Shown: positions 1 to 13,968, numbered from the stretch's first letter. The stretch: DNA of 64,000 bases from Casuarius casuarius (GCA_003342895.1 PTFA01000091.1:1313660-1377659), one strand, 5' to 3'. Notes: generated by a model not told the origin, from the sequence alone. Translations and numbers: made by a program.

Positions 1-3000
1 AAAGTAGAAAATGACTTTCTTCAATAATGATTGACTTCCTGCTATGTGATTTCTGGTTTGAGTGGGGGTAGACTTGCACCTCTATCTCAGCAGTCTGATT
101 TGGAATATTGGAAAGACTTCTTGGTGTTACCATCTTTGGGCCAGGGTCAAAGCTGTATTTGACAGGGAAAATCATAATGGCTCTGCTTCCAGACATCTTC
201 AGACCTAGTACAGAAATCAAATTTTTCATTAATGCTAATAACTTTGCACTAAGTACACAGGGGCATGCAACAGATTTGATGTAGTTAATAAAGAACACTG
301 AATCAAATGTGACTGGTGAGCCATCATTTCCCCTTAATTATGGAGCAAGAGAAAGCACATCAAGAGTTTGCACAAGGGTTGGTGAGGTTGCTCTATTTAT
401 CTTCTTTCAGATGACTCTTCTGTAGATGACATTGAGTTTAAGTTACCCTTTCTCCTAGATCATCAAAAAGCCAAAGAAATCACAAAGCAAACAAATACTG
501 AATTTTTTTTTTCTCGGGGAACGGAAAACTCTTGATTTTTTTTTTCTGAATATTTTCTGAAGAAAAATATAAAAACTAAAGCTTTTGCTCAAAGATCATC
601 ATTTGGTCTGACATGCTGTTTTTGGTAGCTTTTTGATTATTTTTTCAAGAAAACTTTTTTTGAAATTGCATTTTAACCTTTAGTAATATTGTAGGCATAA
701 AGTTAGAGATAAGGGACTCTGAGCACTCTCATGGTTGCTGTATGAATGAATGAAATATGGCTATTTAGTTGGGCATAAGTGAGAGCAGACAGGGTAAATA
801 TTAACATTATTTTAATATGACCTTTATTGAAAGAAGTCTTTGGTTACAGATTCTTTGTGGAACATGGAAATTGTTCTAAATTGTCTTGTAACTAAGAGGA
901 GAGTTTCTTGGGTTCTTTTTGCCACTGAAAATTTGCAGTTTTGGTAGGAAATCCTTTTTTTTATTTCTGATCACTAAAATTCAAGGAATAATTGACCTTT
1001 TACTATTTTTATGGTTTTGTTTGGCTTTAAGGAAACATCAATCATGGAAAAAAAATGTAATTGGTTCTAAACCTGAGGAATGTAGTGCTATTTCTCATGA
1101 TTTAGTTATGGAAGCATAGTGTTGGTCGTATGGCTGTTAGATTAACGCTTCCTTCTAAACAGAGCTGTATATGCATCTCCAGCAAATGGCAAACCAACTC
1201 CAGAGCCTGGATTTTCCTCTCAAGATAAAAAACAACTCAAAAACCAACAAACAAACTGCTCAAGAATACTGCAGCCTTAATCTCCTTGCTGCAAAAGAAT
1301 TTTGCAGGAAACTTACCATGTATTTAGAAAAATCCAAGATTCAGATGAGTTTTCATTATTAACCTTTATTTTGTGATTCCTGTAATGGGACAGTGACTTT
1401 GCAGCTGTGAAGTCTCTTCCTGACCACAGAGTATTCTTTCTGTGCAGATTTAGGTATATTAATTCCATCTCTTCCTGTGAAATGTTAGTTCTCATGTATC
1501 ATTGGCAAATTTCCCATCAAATTCGGAGGCCCAGGATTTCTGTCTTCAGATGGGTATGTGTATTATTAAACTTTTGAAATATAACTTTGAAAACTTTTGA
1601 AACTCTTCAGAGCAGGGGATTTTCTGTGCTGTACATATGTACGTTTCCTACTAGGGACACTTACATAGCACTTTAATAATCATAATATAGTTCTTTGGAA
1701 ATGTACTGTGTCAATTTTAAAGAGAATGTAGGCTTGACATTGTAAAGACATATTTGTGTGCTTAGTATCCAGCTGATGTCAAGGGGATTCTCTGAAATCT
1801 TTCCATCTGTGGTGCATTATGCTTTCCACACTTTGCAAAGCAGTAAAATGTGGCTTGAAAGCATTTTGACTAACTAACAGGTCTTGCTCAAAGCCTTGCT
1901 GCCTTGCCAGAGAATTAGAAGCCTTGCTGGTTCCATGTCATTTGCAGAGCAATTTCTTGTTGCATATGTACTCTCACACAAATTGTGGTGCTGCCTGTGG
2001 ATTACACTAAATATTTCCACCTTATGCTTATTTAAACTTCTAAGCATTACAGTTGTAGACTGTGCATGTAAATAATTTATGAAAAGCATTGTATGTGTTC
2101 TAAGTCTTACCCTTTTGGCATCTGCCTTTTCATCTGAGTGTTTATTGTATATTACAGAGCTGTGATAAATTAGCTGTTTAGTGAGTTGGTTATGGTGGAT
2201 TTTTAGGAGAAAGCTGAAGTAGCTGTTACTCATATAAATATGCAAAACTTTGGTAACTAGGAAAAGGGCTAATTGGTATAATTACTGTCATTATAATTCT
2301 AATTTAACTGCATAGATGTCCACTGCAGCAACATCAGAACTGTCACATTTGTAAACTGCATAATTATATGTATTAAGTTCTGCGTCTGTTGCATCCAATA
2401 CATAAAATGGGCTTTTACCTTAAACTGCTCAGAAAAAGTAGTCAAAATGTCATTAAAGGTCTGACTTAATTTCCTGGATTTTTTCTGATTAACAATGAAT
2501 GGTGAAACAAAACGCTTTCTTAAATAAATATCTTTAAAATACGTATTTGCTAAATTTTGGAAATAGATGGTGAGCCAAAATAACAAGTAATCTGCATGCG
2601 TATTTGCATGCAGGTATATTTGTATGGTTCATGCCTGTATTTATGAATTCTGCTGTCTTGTACTTAGTTGTAGGACAGCTTTTTGCCTCAGTGTCAGAGG
2701 TTCTATACCACTAATGATTGCATAAGAGTCTTTTGATCTAACTGTTAGGAAGCAGCTTTTTCCAAGTAGAATGATCTGAATATAGCCATACTGTGTGAGA
2801 TTTTTGGGAGGCCATAGCATATAGAGTAATGTAGACTATGAAATCTTGAGTGGTTATAAGTATGTTGTGTATCGAAACATGGAGTGAGCACTCCTGGATC
2901 CATCTCAATTACTTGGAGCGTTTGAAGCTGACCCAAACCTGGAGGCAGGAGTAGGTGTTGTCAGTGCTTTGGAAGATAAGATTACAATTCAAATCCCGAT

Positions 3001-5660
3001 TCATTGGGAAAGTGTCCCAGAATCAATAGAATAGCAATTAATAAAGGCAAGAAGAGAGGAGGAAGAAAATGCACAGATTTCTAATATGGAATAGTTGGTA
3101 TGGAAACAGAGGATGTGGTGTCAAACTGTGTGAGACAGCAGTGGAATCTGGCTGCAGAAAAGGCAAATGTTTTTTTGCATACTGGACCTGAGTATCATGC
3201 GTGAGACGAGAGGTAATTATTCAGCTCTACTGAGGATTGGCAATGTCTCAGCTGAGGAACTGTACCAACTTTGAGCACCATTACATCAAGAAAGTAAGTC
3301 AATGGGTTGGAGAGAAGCCAGTGAAGAGTAACAGACAGTTTCAGAGTTCCTTTATGTCTACCAAGGTTTCCTGATGTAGCTTTATTAGTAGCTGAAGACC
3401 AAAATCTTTTGTGCACTAACTGCACAGTGGATGAAATTTCTATCATACAGATGACTCATGTGCCAGATTAGTGTAGTCCTTGCTGGAGTTCTGCCTTTGA
3501 TCTTATGGAATATCTCTGAAAATGAAGGACACTGAAATCTGACCTCTTTATCAGCTGGGTCAGTCCTCTTGATTGAACAAGTATGACTTTGTCCATTTAG
3601 GTGATAAGGAACTGTCTTTCAACAGTTCACACAGCAACACTACTGGGCATGTAAAGTGTTTTTGACTTGCATATCACACTTATGAATGTTTACATGTATA
3701 ATGTCCCTTGCACATGTTCCAAAAAGTTGTGTGAGACTAGATTAAAAAATAAGAGCTTGATGGATATCACAAAGAATGCTGAAATTTCTCATTGATTTCA
3801 TTATCCAAAATGTAAAACTCAGCCTTGCCCCTCACAGGAGCTAAGCTTTTCAGCAGATGGCACTGCCAAGCTGTTAAGCTTTTTCTTTCAAAAAAAAAAA
3901 AAGTAAATTTGCATGTTCCAAGGTCATGTACTTTACTCATAACCTTATAAACCTACTGATTCTGAAATCATCTATTTCATGATGGTAGATACCCTCCTAT
4001 ATATTCAGTTACCAAGCTGTTTAAGATCTTTGAACATTTGAACTGAATAACTTCACCTATGCAAGATAGCATCACAAACTGTAAGCATGCAAAAATCATG
4101 ATTCAGTGCCTCTAAAGTAATGATCAGGAAACTAAATATATTGGTAACTTCTAAATATTATATTTTAGCATTGTTTTTGTTTTTTTAATTTTCTGTGTAT
4201 ATGAATTGAATATTGCCAGTTTTGCAAAGCTTGAAACTTAATGTTATATCTGAGGTTCCTGCTAATGGTGTAAGTCCATGGGAGGAAAAGAAGCTTTTAA
4301 CTGTAAACTAAATAATATGCAGCTTGTCAGAATTTCAAGAGCTGGTAGTGTTGATCATATAGAAGGTCACCTATTGGTGTAGTAGTATGTCTTAGCTGCC
4401 TATCTAACATATGTAATGCTAAGATAAGTGCATATTTAGGTAAAGTGGGAGCTTCATGAAAAATAGTTTCTTCTACCTCTGTCCAAATCTGTTATGAAGT
4501 GCAAGATTAGTTTGTTTCTCAGGCAGTGTTTCTTTTCTTCTCATTGTTGCCCACACTTCAAAATTGGACTTGTATTTATCACCAAAGCGTGGAAAGGTGA
4601 GGCATTGACAGTGACACTTTTCTGGAGCTTCTCCAGTGTTTCCTGCATAATGCACTTAACTTTATTAATAACCCAGGCATATACTTGCCCCAGGACATCA
4701 AACCAAAATCCTCCTGAACTTTGAAGCTGTTAACAGACCTGAATGCAAACTTACGGCTCTCATAAGGATGAGTAGAAAACTTAGACAAACAAATACAAAC
4801 TTTGACATGACCCAAATTCCAGTTGTGATTCTGAATTCTCTAACTTGGTTTCATTCCTTGAGACCATGACATGGTGCACACCCTTTCTGAGCCCCCAATC
4901 CTCTCCATAGAGAAAGTACATCCTGTGAGACTTCCTTACTTAATATGTATTTATGCTTCTGGAGCAATCTTGACAGTTGTTTTCTCCCCCTTTCTACATA
5001 AAAAATGAGTTGCTTTTGTACTGCTCAGCACTGTTATGAATATTAATCTGAGGGTTTATTTTTGTTATTCTAAATCTGCCTGTATCCTTTTTAAGTAGAA
5101 AAATGGGATATAATTAATCTCTTTGTTAATCTTGTATGTTGCTTTTTTTATGGAACAAGTGAAACAAGCTCTTCAAGCCACTTGCTCCACTCTGAAGAAG
5201 TATTTACACTGCAGTTCAGAGGGAAACTTGAGGGCTTATTTATTAATTTTCATCCCCTGAGATTCAATACACACAGTGGGAAGCAAATTTCCTAATTCCT
5301 GGTGAGTTTTATCTGCTTCACAGTAGTGATTGGAATAAGATTTGAAAAGTGTATGCAGGAGAAGTGGGAAGATGCCAAATCTGAAAAGGCAGTTGCATTT
5401 AAAACACGTAGCATAGCTTGCTATGTATGGTTTTGGTCTCCAAACGTACCAGGCCAAATGAATGTTCTCTAGTGTTTGTTTAAACTTAGACCTGGTGCTT
5501 AGAATCACTGAGAACTTGTATTAGCATCACTAGAAGATGCTCTTGAATACTTCATGCTTTTGAAAACTGGTTCTCCCTTTTCTTTCTTGCCTATATTCAC
5601 TCTTTACTATCTTAAGAAATCCAGAGTTTGTCACAACCCCAGGTCCCCAAGTATCTGTGT
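1..5660. other. Non-coding stretch, no recognised gene
   Basis: All six frames are broken by frequent stops, and the longest open frame (123 codons, 1874-2245, minus) has no recognisable motif. I see no confident repeat family. Specific items are a 13-base A run at 3890-3902, the palindrome at 2592-2613 and an acceptor-like site at 410; the last two are listed separately. An intronic or intergenic origin is inferred. Confidence 0.6.
2592..2613. repeat. Perfect 8-bp inverted repeat containing an octamer motif
   Basis: The arms CTGCATGC (2592-2599) and GCATGCAG (2606-2613) are exact reverse complements around the 6-base spacer GTATTT. Positions 2602-2609 read ATTTGCAT, the reverse complement of the octamer ATGCAAAT bound by POU-family factors. 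The pairing is seen directly. Any binding function is inference, since an octamer is expected by chance about once per 33 kb counting both strands. Confidence 0.6.
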
Positions 5661-5662
5661 TT

Positions 5663-5752
5663 AAGCTTGGTTCTGCCACAAACTTGGAGTAGACCTTAAT
5701 TTCTCTGAGGCTTGGTTTCCTGTTTCTAAGATGGGATAATGCTGATGGCCCA
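5663..5752 (-). mobile_element. MIR/CORE-SINE-like relic
   Basis: On the plus strand this reads like the reverse complement of the MIR core. It has a 'ggttctgccacaaacttgg' block, then 'ttctctgaggcttggtttcc' (consensus: ctctgtgcctcagtttcc) and 'taagatgggataatgctg' (consensus: taaaatggggataataat). The order and spacing match the family from memory. It is highly diverged, has no flanking duplication and is certainly inactive. Confidence 0.65.
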
Positions 5753-8700
5753 AATTCTATGCATATCCCTAGGCCTAATGTTTCTTACCGGTTTTGTGAA
5801 AATTTCCCTGACGTAATCTGTGTGCTGCAGTTCAAGATGTGTAGGACCTCAGTTAAGTAGAGGGAGGGGGTGGTGTGACTGGGCAGCTTGATCACTGCAC
5901 TGTTCTATCCACTGTTGTCTTCCTTTAGGATATGAGCATGTGGATGTGTTTATAGCCTCACAGTTGAAACTGTAGTCTGTTGGGACTGTGTGGGTCTGTG
6001 CAGCCTTGCAGTTGGAATCTGTTTCATACCTGTACTGTGTATTGAGTGCATTAAAGCATTTTTTCTCTCCAAGTTGTATACATCTGCTACATGCTTAGTT
6101 TTCACTGATGCAGAGATGAAATTAGGATTTTTTCAGCCTAGTGCAGCAGTCTATAACCCATGGCTCACTGATGCAGGTGGAATATGGGGGAAGAGGTGTC
6201 TTGTATAGGTCTTAATATGTCAAACTGTTGAACACATACTCATTCTGCTTAAACTGCTCCATATGAGAGAGATTTTACAATATACTAGCCTTGTCTAGAA
6301 TAAGAGCCCTTGGTATCTAATATATCAAGCTTAATTTTTCAAATCTATAGGACTCGGAAGGTGGCAAACAAGACAAACTAATAAAATAGCTCTGTTTTTT
6401 TGCTTAATTTTCAGGAACAAACTTCTGTTCAGCTGTAGCCTGGAAGATTGCATGTATTACAGTTGTAACAAATCTAACGTTTTTTTCTTGAAGAAACTGT
6501 CAGACAAGTAGAATAGTTTCACTCTCAATGTGAGTGGTGATTCCCAAATTGTGTTGCCACCTCTGCTGGGCTTTTTTTTGTTAATTTACATGACTCTCCA
6601 ACAGAATAGTGTCTGTCCTAGAGAGTTCATAGTCTAGGGGAAAAGAAGTAGAAAAGTTACTTATGAAGAAAGAATAGTAACTTATACAGAATTTTGATGC
6701 AGATCAAACTTCATTAAGGAGCATGACAGTGTTAATGGACCTTTATAAGTGAGGACAGAGTTGAGATCATGAGTTGAATTTTTCCTGTATGGCCACATAC
6801 AGGAATGTCAAGAGAAAGAGGAATAGAATGCAGTCTTCTAGGGTAGTAAAACAATGGCCTTTCACATGGAAGCCATCTGTTCTTTTCTTTTGAGCCTCTG
6901 CCCTATGTCATGACTTGAAAATTTCTGAAGCAAATGAGGCAAGGGCCCTGAGAACAGCACTTTAATTCCTCTCACAGTCCAGGTGCTTCTACAGTGCACT
7001 GAAGGCAATGTGATCCTATAGAAAACATCTTGGATATCTTGATTTGGCTGTTTCGTAAATGAATAGCTACAGGGTGGATCTCATTGCAGTTGATGCTTCA
7101 AATCTGAAGGGTTTGAGTGGTGTGCTCTGGAAGCAATAGAAAAGCAGAGAAACCAAAGCTGTATGCTTTCTAAATTATAAAAAGCTGTTTCCTCAGGACA
7201 CAGATCGTCTTTATATGTAGAAATAAGAGAAGAATTGAAGCCTTGAAGTACAGTACCATAAGCGGCTATATTCTTATGTGGAAGGTCAAGGGTTACATTA
7301 GATGAGTTCTGCAAAGAAACTTCAAGTGTCATGGAAATGTGAACAATACAGAACACTTTGGCTATTTGTCAGTACAAAACAACTTCTGGCTCAGCATTCT
7401 GATACTTGTCACATACACTCTGCACATACCAGGTTTCCCAAGGCAAAAGATTTGTTTTGGGCACCATATATTCTGGTTGCTTTAATGGACATGGCAGAGC
7501 AGCACAAGCAACATCAGAAATCTTTATGAATTTTTAATAAGCATCACATAGTGCAAAGGAATTGAAGCTCATTTGATCTTGTTGCTGTTTTTAACAAAAG
7601 AGAGAGAAGTGCCAATTAAAAGAAGGGAGGGATCTCTATGTGAATCAGTAGGATTGGTGCAGTCATGAAAACAAACATACAGGATTGTAGATGGTAGGCT
7701 AGGGAATTATACTTTTTCTAGACCCAAAATAAAATACATGTTTTCTCTGCCCAGAAACTGGGAGACAAATAGTTACCTTCTCTTAGGTGGTTCAGTACCT
7801 TAACCTCAGCAGGGGGATCAATATGTTTCAGATAAAGTAAATCAATACTTAATAGATGAGTCCATGATGTTGGTGAGATTTGAATTAAGCACTTTTGGCA
7901 CCAAAGCCAGGAGTCTCAATGCAGTAAAGCTGCTATGTTATAGCTGTAATGGATTCAGAAATCACTATGATGTATGTGTTAGAAGGGGACAGGTAGCTGC
8001 TGCTTGTATGAACCTGGTCAGTTTATGCAAGAAAGCATCTTATAGAAAGAAGCAGGAACTTCTCAAAAAGGAAGCTATGCAAATTTCTGTTTCCAGCCCC
8101 ATCTGTTGGCATTTTGTAAAGTATGTAGCATGTGCACATGTGAAACCTTTCCTGTACCACTGATACTGAGCATGCTGATAAGTTGAACTCTTAGGACTTA
8201 AAAACATGTGTTAGGGATAGATGGTTCAGAGATTGAAGTACTTTTTTGTATCAGCCTTGAGAAAATTGCTTGGTGTGTCTAATCCTCAGTTGCTCACTTT
8301 GATTTGATGCGTGGTGCTGGGATAGTACATCCATCTCAAATGTTTCAGGGTAATGCCAAGTGACTTTGGGATTTCATATCAAGGGATTTTGATTTGCTGA
8401 ACAACTGTACCATTGAAATTCTTTTGTTCACAGGTAGCTAGAGTAGAGAGGAAAAACTTGAGTGTTTAAATTGCTTCTTGAGATAGGGGTCTCCTTGTGT
8501 TTGGCACTATATGAATGCCTAATGAGACAATCCTTATACACAGAGCATTTGAAGTCTAAATGAACAAGATCACTGTTTTGTTCATTGTTGGTAAGTAAAC
8601 ACTGAGAGCCAAGAAAAGCACAGGAGAAGCAAGTTGTCCACTATTAGGCATTGGGAAAAGTCTTAATTCTCCTAGACTAACACAGCTAAATGCTGTTACC

Positions 8701-11700
8701 ATTTCTCAGAACAGTGAAACTAATGTATCAGAGAATAGAAGCAGCTCTTGAAGGCTCCCTACATATAGCAACCCACTCTTTCTTGATTTAGTCTTTTTCT
8801 TCCCCCCCACACTGTTTCCTGAAAACCTTCCTATCCCCTACTCCAGCTGATAACAATAAGAACACAGATCTGACAGTTTAGAGAGGCCTGGCTTTGCTGT
8901 CACATTTTTCTTACAGGTTGCTTACCAAGCCATATTTCCATCTGTGTTCATGAGCTGCTCTGTCAGATCCTCTGCAGATACAAGCTGGTGGAGTCCCACT
9001 AAAGCGGTGAAGCCGTTCAAGTTTACAGTAGGTGAAGATGTGCATTTCCTTCTCTGGTGGAGCTTAACAGCAGACACTTAATTTGAACAAAGCTCCTATG
9101 CTTATTCAATGAGTATGTCAAAGGTGAAATCTAAACTGGGATAGACTCCTGCTTACAGATGTCTTGCAGGAAGATGTTCACAGATCTTTCTGTGTGCAGC
9201 TATATAATTTGTATTTGACTTTTCAATAATATGTATTTTGCCTGTATAGAAATCCACAGGTATTAAGAGGGCTGCATATGAGCTTAAGTTTTCACCTATA
9301 CAAGTCTAGTTCAGGACAGTGGCTTAGGTGGGGTAATTTAACCTTTCAGGTTTTCTAGTTCCATACTCATCTCTTGTCATGTTTTGTCAGACTTTCAAAG
9401 AATAGGAAAGTGCATGTAAGTGCACTCTAGGGAAGGTTCATATGTCACTTATTACAACTATGTAATTGTCTCCTTTCTGGTTTAATGCACAGGCAGTTTT
9501 CTTCATGGCCATGAATCATATGACTTTGATCTTGTGAAGTGTGTAAAATGCTTCTGCTGTTCTGAATTTGCTGTGGTTCTACTCACACCATGGGCCAGGC
9601 TCTGTTCCTTTTCCTCATGCTTAACAGCAGGTTTTTTCAGTTACTAAGGGGCTAATAGAGAATGAAGAATTTCTGCAGGCTGAGCTTTAGCCTCATAATA
9701 ATTATGAGCCTCCTGCAGTGGGAGGTTACTAGGTGCTCAGGAACAGTAATCTTATAGGCCAGAGATGATGCAAGTGACTGACAGGACACAGAGCTGTGTT
9801 TTCTGGTTTACTTGTCAAGAACTTGTATCCTCTCCCCAGCCTTCATTTCTTCTCCTTCAGAAAGGGCACTAAGAGGATTATGAGAGTAACCAGAAAGAGT
9901 AATGCAGCATGGTCGATATGAGTTAAGGTGGCTGGAAAAGTAACATTTGTTTTGTGTGAGATTATTAGGCTTCTATTCTGCATCACTGACAGCCTTTTTA
10001 ATGGTCATTCTCCCTCTCTGCCTCCCTACTCTGAAGTAAATGCTCTGAACAAACCAGAAATGATATCTGGCTCTGAGAAAGATGTTAATGCTTCATCAAA
10101 AACGATATGTTGATTGATAAATGGCTTTGTTTTGACAGCTGGCATTTTCTTAATTGAAAACACTAATATTTTGTAGTAAAATTGTGAAATCTTATGTGTC
10201 CAAAGAGGCAATGGAAAACTGAACAAAATTTGGGACTGTCAAACCCACAGATAAAAACCTCTATATGTTATATTGATCTTGAAAAGCTACTTTCAAAGAA
10301 AATGTATTTTTGGTGTCCTGCTATATTAAAGAATTTGCAGATCTTTGCCTTGCCTTCTGCTAATGCAGTCTACTCAGTAGACATTATTTCGAATCATTTT
10401 TTCTGTGGTTCCTAGTACACAGTACCTAGTCCAAAATCCCTTTATTTAATGAAGCCACAGTTTGAGAGCATGCGAAATTAAAGTATCTGTCTTGGAAGCA
10501 GTAGGTGTATGCAGCTGCTGTGACATCTATCCTTCAGATTGTTATAATATTAGCTTTCTACTACTATATTAACATGCCAGGTGGAAGTGAGGCAGAATGG
10601 GTACTGGGTGGTAACTTCTGCAGGATGTAAACAAATATCTGAATGTGAGTCCTGTGGTTCGACCAGTGTTGTTGCCTCTTATGAACAAATGCTATCATTT
10701 CTATCAGGAAATCTCTGCTGGTTCAATCAAGGTGCTATTGCCTTCAAGAGTCATGCAGCAAATCCAGCCAAAGAGTGGCACAGTGAAGTAATGGGTTAAG
10801 GTCTTCTGTGTTGAGTGACCACTAGCTTACAGCAATAGAATTGTACTTTATGCTGCATGATGCAATATGATTAGTAGTTACAGTAAAAAAAAACTATTGT
10901 TTTCTAAGACATCCTTTATATTTAAAATCTGTGAGACAGTCAGCTCTGGTGTAACTTGTCTGACTTCAAAAGACTTGCTATGAGGATGAGTTTGGCCCTT
11001 CATCTGAAAAATAAATTAGAGCAATATTAAAGCTTTGGAAATGGTAACCCTGCTTTGAAGGCTCCTGTTTTATGAAAGGTGCTTTGAAGGTATTCATCCA
11101 CTCTGGAATGCATGCTATTCATTCTGCCACTCACAGAATAAGATATAATAGCAGTCAGTCATGATTGCTGTCATCTATCAACAGTTCATTACATAGCGGT
11201 TGGACTGAGGGGAATGTTTGTGAAAAATATTACTATGTGCATCTTGAAAAGAAACCCAGTGACTTGTATGAAGATATTTAGCCTGTTTCTCTACAATACT
11301 GGATATCTATTTTGAATGTTTTAGCAAGTGAAGTTGTTGATTTGCTGAACAGATATTAAATTGTGGAAAATGGTGTTCCTCCAAGGAGTCAATTTATCCC
11401 AGCTGAAGATTAGGCCCCTTCTGAACACTCTTCTCCCCTCTCTCCCCAATTGCTGATTCTCTGTGACTCATACCAGTCCAAAGTAACTAAAGCACATCAG
11501 GAAAAGTATTTTACTTCCACTTTTCATAAATACACATCACTGTTCACTCCAGTTAGTTAAATGCATAGTACTTGAAAGGCAATAAAGAATTCTACATGCA
11601 TTTTTGTAATCTTTATAATACGCCTACCAAATTCTTAACTAGTATTTTGGACCTATTGGAGTAGAAATCAGCTACTCAGGAGTCCACTAGACTTGCCAAT

Positions 11701-13096
11701 CTCAGTCACTAGATTTGAGTTGTCCTAAATGGGATTCTGGCTTCATTGTTTCTGTTCCTATCCAGAAAACTATCGGTTATACTTTATTTGTTCCCCTTAC
11801 AAAGCATCAAGCCTGCTTCTGTTAGGCTTGCTGACTTTTGTGAGACTTCAGGGAATTGGATGCTTCACAGGAGTCAAATGCTCAATTCTTCAGCTCCTTT
11901 TCCACTTTACAGGGTGCTGTGGGGAAAATACATTGCACTTCTCAAATGCTATTATAACATGAATCATGTATGTACCTGTGAGACAATCTATTCTAAATTA
12001 TTTTTTCCACTGAAAGGTTTTGTGTCATCAGCTATTGTAAGAGTAGCTTAAGAGGTATAATGAGGTAAAACTCATTGGAGGCTGCTGGTTATACCTTTAT
12101 GGAGAACATATAAAGGAGAAAATGAGGGCAGAATGAACTCCTTGCTTTTTCTTATGAGAGAGCAGAATTTTGTCTTGGCAGTGCCAGCTAACAGGATGTG
12201 AATTATATACCTTGAATTTCCCTTAGAAGCTTATCTCTTCACATATGTCCAATAAATTGTTGGAATCTATTCTCCTTTTGCTCATGGAGCTCAGCCAAAT
12301 TCTCAAACAGGTAGGGAGATGGGGGCTGCCCGTTTGTGACTGGGGTTTATTTACAAAACAAGTTGGATTCTTCTTGTTGCTAAAATGACTTCTAGTGAGG
12401 AATTTGTATGATAGTGAGTGTGGATGGAACTGTGGCTCATTAGAGATATAGTATCTCTTTGTGTCAGTGCTTAGAGGGAGATCAAGGCCAGACAAACAGC
12501 TGAAAAGTACTGTGCTGTATGTGCCACCTATTTGGAGAAATGCACTGAGTTTAAATGGTAAGCTAAAAAGGAGCCCTTAGGTCTGCGCAGCCTCGTTTCT
12601 TCCATTTGTAGTTGCAGTGGTGCAGTCTAATCAGTAGGAGTAAAGGTGGCAGGAGGTACCCCCAAATGAGTCAATTTATGTATCCAGGTTTCTCATCTAT
12701 AAATAATTTAATACCATTTTGCTACTGTTTAGGTATGATGTGAGGATAGATTCATAATATGTATGATGGGACTGGTAACAGCATTGGAAACACTATAAAA
12801 AGTAGTATGCAATGCTGCTTTAATCATTTTAATCAGTACATATCAAAGAACAGGCTCAGTATTGCTGCTGTCATTTCACAGGTGGGGAGACTTAGAAGAA
12901 AATTACTAGGTCTGACTCTAGACACTTTGGTCAAGAAATATCCTTTGACTTTAAAACAAACTAGGAACTTGGAATGTGTCCCTTCAAGGTACAGTAATGC
13001 TAAAACACAATAGAGTTATCGTGCCAAATGTCTTGTCCCTTCTGCTGTATCCTCACCAACTCAGAACAGTTTATTCTGCTTTGTACGTAGATATCT
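5753..13096. other. Non-coding stretch, no recognised gene
   Basis: Apart from the L2-like fragment at 6600 and a candidate exon at 8917, I recognise nothing here. Open frames of 99 codons (7864-8163) and 101 codons (11746-12051) lack family motifs. Simple repeats are almost absent. Confidence 0.55.
6600..6642 (-). mobile_element. L2-like LINE 3'-tail fragment
   Basis: The reverse complement carries a stretch like the L2/MIR3 tail, whose consensus has 'gtaagctcctt' followed by 'gagggcagggactgt'. Here the minus strand reads 'agactatgaactctct' and then 'aggacagacactat'. Only about 40 bases are recognisable, so a chance match cannot be excluded. Confidence 0.4.
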
Positions 13097-13200
13097 ATCT
13101 CAAGGCATGTGCCATTTTATTTTTATATATATCTCAAGGCATATAGGATATATATACAGGGGCGTGTGTGTATATATATATGTATCAAGTTATGTGCCAT
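13097..13200. repeat. TA-rich low-complexity block with decayed duplication
   Basis: The 12-mer ATCTCAAGGCAT occurs at 13097-13108 and again at 13131-13142, a period of 34. The 9-mer ATGTGCCAT occurs at 13107-13115 and 13192-13200. Between them lie TA runs and a short GTGTGT tract. This looks like an old local duplication that later gained TA expansion. Confidence 0.6.
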
Positions 13201-13460
13201 CTTAGCTCATCTGCTTGCTGTTGAATACATTAGCCCTGTTTACTCAAAAGAAAGTATGAAAAGAAGTATTTTCTAGAGGTTATTGAAAAGGAATAATAGC
13301 TTATAGTTCTGGCATCTCAGCTCTACTCTGCTGTAGTTTGGGACAGTTTTTTAGAACTGGGTGATGTATATGGATAGCTGAGGCCGTGTTTAGTGCTGAC
13401 TGGTTCTGAAAATTTAGCCATAATTATAACAGTGATATAACATGGATTGTTGGCAGTATG

Positions 13461-13565
13461 TTAACTGCTACCTCAATTCCCATTTCTGTAAAATGGGCAT
13501 AAGAGTATTCCTCTGTATAACTCATGATAATTAACCAGTGTTTGTAGTACAGTTTTAATGCCCTT
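13461..13565 (-). mobile_element. MIR/CORE-SINE-like relic
   Basis: The plus strand reads 'ctcaattcccatttctgt' and then 'aaaatgggcataagagta', which closely matches the reverse complement of the MIR core (cctcagtttccccatctgtaaaatggggataata in the consensus I recall). Downstream 'aattaaccagtgtttgtag' matches the following segment of the reptile/bird form (aattaatgtttgtaaagcg). It is decayed and inactive. Confidence 0.65.
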
Positions 13566-13968
13566 AAAACCAACTACAATCTGTAGATTAAAAACCATGC
13601 AAAATTAATATTTTATATTAATATTTTTATTAATATATACAAGCTGGAAAGGACACAGCTGGGAGTATGGTTTCACCCAAATCTGACTTGTAATTGAGTT
13701 AATAACTGGTTAACTGCTTGCTAATGTATAACTTTCTCATTTATACAACTAAATTGTAATTAACACACATGGCCTATGGATACATGCAGGGAAAAATAAT
13801 CTAATTCTCTCCTTTTCCCAAGTATGGATAGATTAAAATGCCCTGTTTTGTGGGAATTACATTTTAATGAACTAATATGCACAGATCCTGCTAAAGAAAA
13901 TTTGCTTTAAGCTGATCTTCATAATTAGAAGAGCTGATAAAGAAAAGGACTTGAAAAGCTTTGTATTT

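Noticed and set aside
735..760. 'gaatgaatgaaa', like an L2 terminal repeat
   Set aside because: The preceding L2 tail sequence is absent, so two GAAT units alone are not evidence.
1874..2245. 123-codon minus-strand open frame
   Set aside because: No recognisable motif, no splice or promoter support, and overlaps another short frame on the opposite strand.
10650..10670. 'gtggttcgaccagtg', like a tRNA B box
   Set aside because: No A box at the right distance and no cloverleaf can be drawn.
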